A DNA stretch of 7,762 bases from REEB481 sp041170785 (GTDB lineage Bacteria; Bacteroidota; Bacteroidia; NS11-12g; UBA955): NCBI GenBank assembly GCA_041170785.1, contig JBEDND010000020.1:1-7762 (forward strand), read 5' to 3'. This document shows, piece after piece, positions 5,611-7,762 of this stretch. The notes under the pieces are model-generated. The model saw nothing but the letters and a program-made list of their open reading frames with translations, was not told where the DNA came from and did not search any database. Made by a program: the position numbers and the translations under genes. Position 1 is the stretch's first letter. Each line of letters starts with the position of its first letter.

Positions 5611-6883
5611 CTGTACGATTCCGGTACATTCCCTTGCGATGCTGCGCAAACAGCTGGCAAGTCTGGCCGCTGCTGAACCTGTTTCCATGCTGCTGGGAGG
5701 CCATGAATTCCCCGACCCATACGGAAAGTACCTGTTGCTTTTGGCAATGGGCGTTGAAGAGCGGATTGAACTTGATGCAGGCCAACAGGCCTTTGAAGCG
5801 CTGGAAGAAGCGACCGAACGTCGTGGCTGGTGGTTTGGACACCTCAGTTACGACCTGAAAAAAGAAACACACCGACTGGAAAGCCATCACCCTGCGTATA
5901 TCGCATGGCCCGATGTGTATTGGTTCAAGCCGCGTATTGTATGTGTACTTCACCGAGATCAGCCAAACGAGCTTCATGTTTACGGCACCACCACGCTTGT
6001 GCTTCCTGAAATACAAGAGTTGGAGTTGTCATTGGAAGCCCTTCCAAGGATAGATTTTCAATCCACAACCTCGTTTGAAACCTACCGGCAGCATATTGAA
6101 GCCATCAGGGAAGACATTCGCTGCGGAACCTATTACGAACTGAATCATTGTCTTGAATTCCGCGGACATTGTTCGGATCTTCCCATCCTTGAAGCCTGGA
6201 ACCAACTAAACGAACAGGGTCCGGCTCCATTTTCAGCCTTGTATCGCCTCCACGATCAAACCGCGATGTGCCTGAGCCCCGAACGCTTTCTGGCACGCCG
6301 GGGTGCGCTGCTGATTTCAGAACCGATCAAAGGAACTGCGCCCCGCGGCAAGAGCCTCGAACACGACGAATACCTGAAAAAACAGCTGGCGGAAGACGAA
6401 AAGAACCGCGCGGAAAATATCATGATTGTTGATTTGGTGCGTAATGACCTGAGCATGGGTTGCGTTCCCGGCACGGTAAAGGTTCCTGAACTCTGTGCCA
6501 TCAGAAGTTATGCGCGCGTGCACCAGATGACCTCGGTGGTTTGCGGAACTTCTTGGCCCGGAATCAGCGCAGCACAGCATCTCAAGAATACCTTCCCGAT
6601 GGGCAGCATGACCGGCGCCCCCAAACATGAAGTGTTGCAACACATAGAACGTTTTGAATCATTCCGCCGCGGACTGTACAGCGGTGCCATAGGCTACATG
6701 GATCCGTCAGGCGATTTTGATTTCAACGTGGTCATCAGAACCTTGCAGTATGCACAACCCGGAGGCCGTATTGCCTTCCATACCGGAGGCGCCATTACCT
6801 GGGACAGTGTCGCTGTGCAGGAATGGGAAGAATGCCGCTGGAAGGCTGCGGGAATCCTAAACGTATTCTCAAATACCGTTTGA
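5600..6883 (+). CDS. pabB: Aminodeoxychorismate synthase component I
   Basis: A 427-residue chorismate-binding enzyme. PabB joins ammonia, supplied by the glutaminase PabA, to chorismate to give aminodeoxychorismate, the precursor of p-aminobenzoate and folate. The EPIKGT motif (241-246) has Lys244, which distinguishes PabB from anthranilate synthase TrpE (PIAGT). Other family motifs are intact: AENIMIVDLVRNDL (271-284), HQM with His308, FPMGSMTGAPK (332-342), YSGAIGY (360-366), GGAITWDS (396-403) and the final EWEECRWKAAGI. The N-terminal region has FGHLSYDLK (79-87), as in other PabB of this phylum. I chose the ATG at 5600; a GTG at 5522 would extend the protein with 26 unlike residues read from the uvrC 3' end. 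It overlaps the uvrC stop by 11 bp, suggesting coupling. PabA and PabC are not in the window. Confidence 0.93.
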   Translation: MKPDCTIPVHSLAMLRKQLASLAAAEPVSMLLGGHEFPDPYGKYLLLLAMGVEERIELDAGQQAFEALEEATERRGWWFGHLSYDLKKETHRLESHHPAYIAWPDVYWFKPRIVCVLHRDQPNELHVYGTTTLVLPEIQELELSLEALPRIDFQSTTSFETYRQHIEAIREDIRCGTYYELNHCLEFRGHCSDLPILEAWNQLNEQGPAPFSALYRLHDQTAMCLSPERFLARRGALLISEPIKGTAPRGKSLEHDEYLKKQLAEDEKNRAENIMIVDLVRNDLSMGCVPGTVKVPELCAIRSYARVHQMTSVVCGTSWPGISAAQHLKNTFPMGSMTGAPKHEVLQHIERFESFRRGLYSGAIGYMDPSGDFDFNVVIRTLQYAQPGGRIAFHTGGAITWDSVAVQEWEECRWKAAGILNVFSNTV

Positions 6884-6908
6884 TGGCACTACAGCAGCAG
6901 CATGTACC

Positions 6909-7762
6909 TTACAGCCGCTTCAGCCATTTGCCGGCGCGGGCCTTTTGCGCCTTATTGCCTTCCTTCTGCAATTTTTTGTAGAATCGAATGGCGTATTCGC
7001 GCTTACCGCTCAGCCGATACGCATCTGCCAGCAATTCAATCAGCTCAGGCTGGTCAGGGTTTTCCTGTAGGTTGTCGCCCAAGAACTTTATGGTGTAATT
7101 GTAATCTTTACGGGCAAGCGTAATGCGGGCCAAATCAGCATTCAAAGAAGTGTACTTGGGGAAATACTTCAACGCGCAGCGTGTGAGTTGCTCCGAGGTA
7201 TTTGTATCGTTGCGCCGCATCAGTTCCTGTGTAAACTTACGCACTTCAGCTACGGTATAGTCTTCCGGATTCCGCACGGGTTTTCCCTTTGGACCTGTCC
7301 ACATGAATTCGGTTTGCAAGCCATGCTCCAAAGCCGTACACAGCACATCATGAACCCGGGCGTATTCACCCATCTGAATCATGGTCTGCGCCTTCAATAC
7401 ACGCAAATCGAAGCGCTGAGGATTGTCGGCAATGCCAATGTCCAAACAATTAAACGCGCGTGTAATCCGGTATGCATTATATTTTCCAGTGATGGTTTCA
7501 TAGGTTTCGGGCAATACCGCGGTGCTGTCGTCAATAATCCATAATATAGATTGGGCCGGCAGTGGACGCGGAATGCTGTCGATGCGGGCAATCCGCATTT
7601 CATAGTTATAGCAACAAGTGTAAAAAGCTGGATTCAAAGGAAACTGCGACACCCATTCTGCCAATACCAGACGCTGTCCCATCGTATCCAGTTTCTCTAC
7701 ATGGCCCAGGAATAATTTTTCATAATTCTGAGCATAAATACTTCCGGTAAGGAACATGCAGC
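6909..7762 (-). CDS. Exported TPR-like protein of unknown function, 5' end missing
   Basis: A minus-strand gene whose start lies right of the window; 284 complete codons are visible. The frame is open to the edge, and the first visible residues (CMFLTGSIYAQ) look like the end of a type I signal peptide cut after YA, so the true start is probably some 10-15 codons further out; the ATG at 7757 would give too short a signal. The mature protein is mostly helical. The C-terminal part (about the last 100 residues) shows TPR-like helix pairs, for example PDQPELIELLADAYRLSG followed by KREYAIRFYKKLQKEG, and ends in a basic KARAGKWLKRL. Earlier segments such as RFDLRVLKAQTMIQMGEY also resemble TPR helices. 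Likely a periplasmic or surface protein acting through protein contacts. I do not recognise the family. It is convergent with pabB, with a 25-bp gap and no visible terminator. Confidence 0.8.
   Translation of the reverse strand, partial: CMFLTGSIYAQNYEKLFLGHVEKLDTMGQRLVLAEWVSQFPLNPAFYTCCYNYEMRIARIDSIPRPLPAQSILWIIDDSTAVLPETYETITGKYNAYRITRAFNCLDIGIADNPQRFDLRVLKAQTMIQMGEYARVHDVLCTALEHGLQTEFMWTGPKGKPVRNPEDYTVAEVRKFTQELMRRNDTNTSEQLTRCALKYFPKYTSLNADLARITLARKDYNYTIKFLGDNLQENPDQPELIELLADAYRLSGKREYAIRFYKKLQKEGNKAQKARAGKWLKRL

Noticed and set aside
5543..6016. 157-residue open frame antisense to the uvrC-pabB junction
   Set aside because: It overlaps two well-supported genes and has no recognisable motif.
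6893..6901. CAG triplet run in the pabB-TPR gap
   Set aside because: Only three units, no flanking symmetry or nearby copies, so it is not a meaningful repeat.

Overview
The window reads as ordinary chromosomal DNA of a member of the Bacteroidota with about 50% GC. The evidence is threefold. There is a pair of Skp/OmpH-type chaperone genes followed by glutamate racemase, an arrangement common in that phylum. There is a LuxE/PaaK-like adenylating protein of the form found in Bacteroidota. Matches to the Bacteroidota -7 promoter box (TAnnTTTG) lie just upstream of several starts, where no clear Shine-Dalgarno sequences are seen. I cannot name a genus.

Left part (1-1097, minus strand): the left edge holds most of a TPP (thiamine pyrophosphate) riboswitch reading leftwards, so a thiamine gene or operon should begin just outside the window. 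A well-formed Bacteroidota promoter for it sits between the riboswitch and the stop of an upstream minus-strand gene, the orphan LuxE-like acyl-protein synthetase.

Centre left (1096-2913, plus strand): a small lipoprotein gene diverges from the luxE-like gene, and the two ATG start codons overlap inside a GCATGC palindrome. After a 123-bp gap come two tandem ompH/skp paralogues, closed by a strong hairpin-plus-T-run terminator.

Centre right (2949-6883, plus strand): a tight cluster of murI (peptidoglycan D-glutamate), uvrC (nucleotide excision repair) and pabB (p-aminobenzoate for folate). The murI-uvrC gap is 2 bp and uvrC-pabB overlap by 11 bp, so they are probably co-transcribed from a promoter right before murI.

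Right part (6909-7762, minus strand): a convergent gene for an exported TPR-like protein whose 5' end is cut off by the window.

I see no mobile element, CRISPR array, rRNA or tRNA, and no strong case for a new system. The points most worth checking are the overlapping divergent starts with facing -7 boxes, the orphan LuxE-like protein with a cysteine near its C-terminus and a changed glycine in its nucleotide-binding loop, and the riboswitch whose target gene is off the edge.
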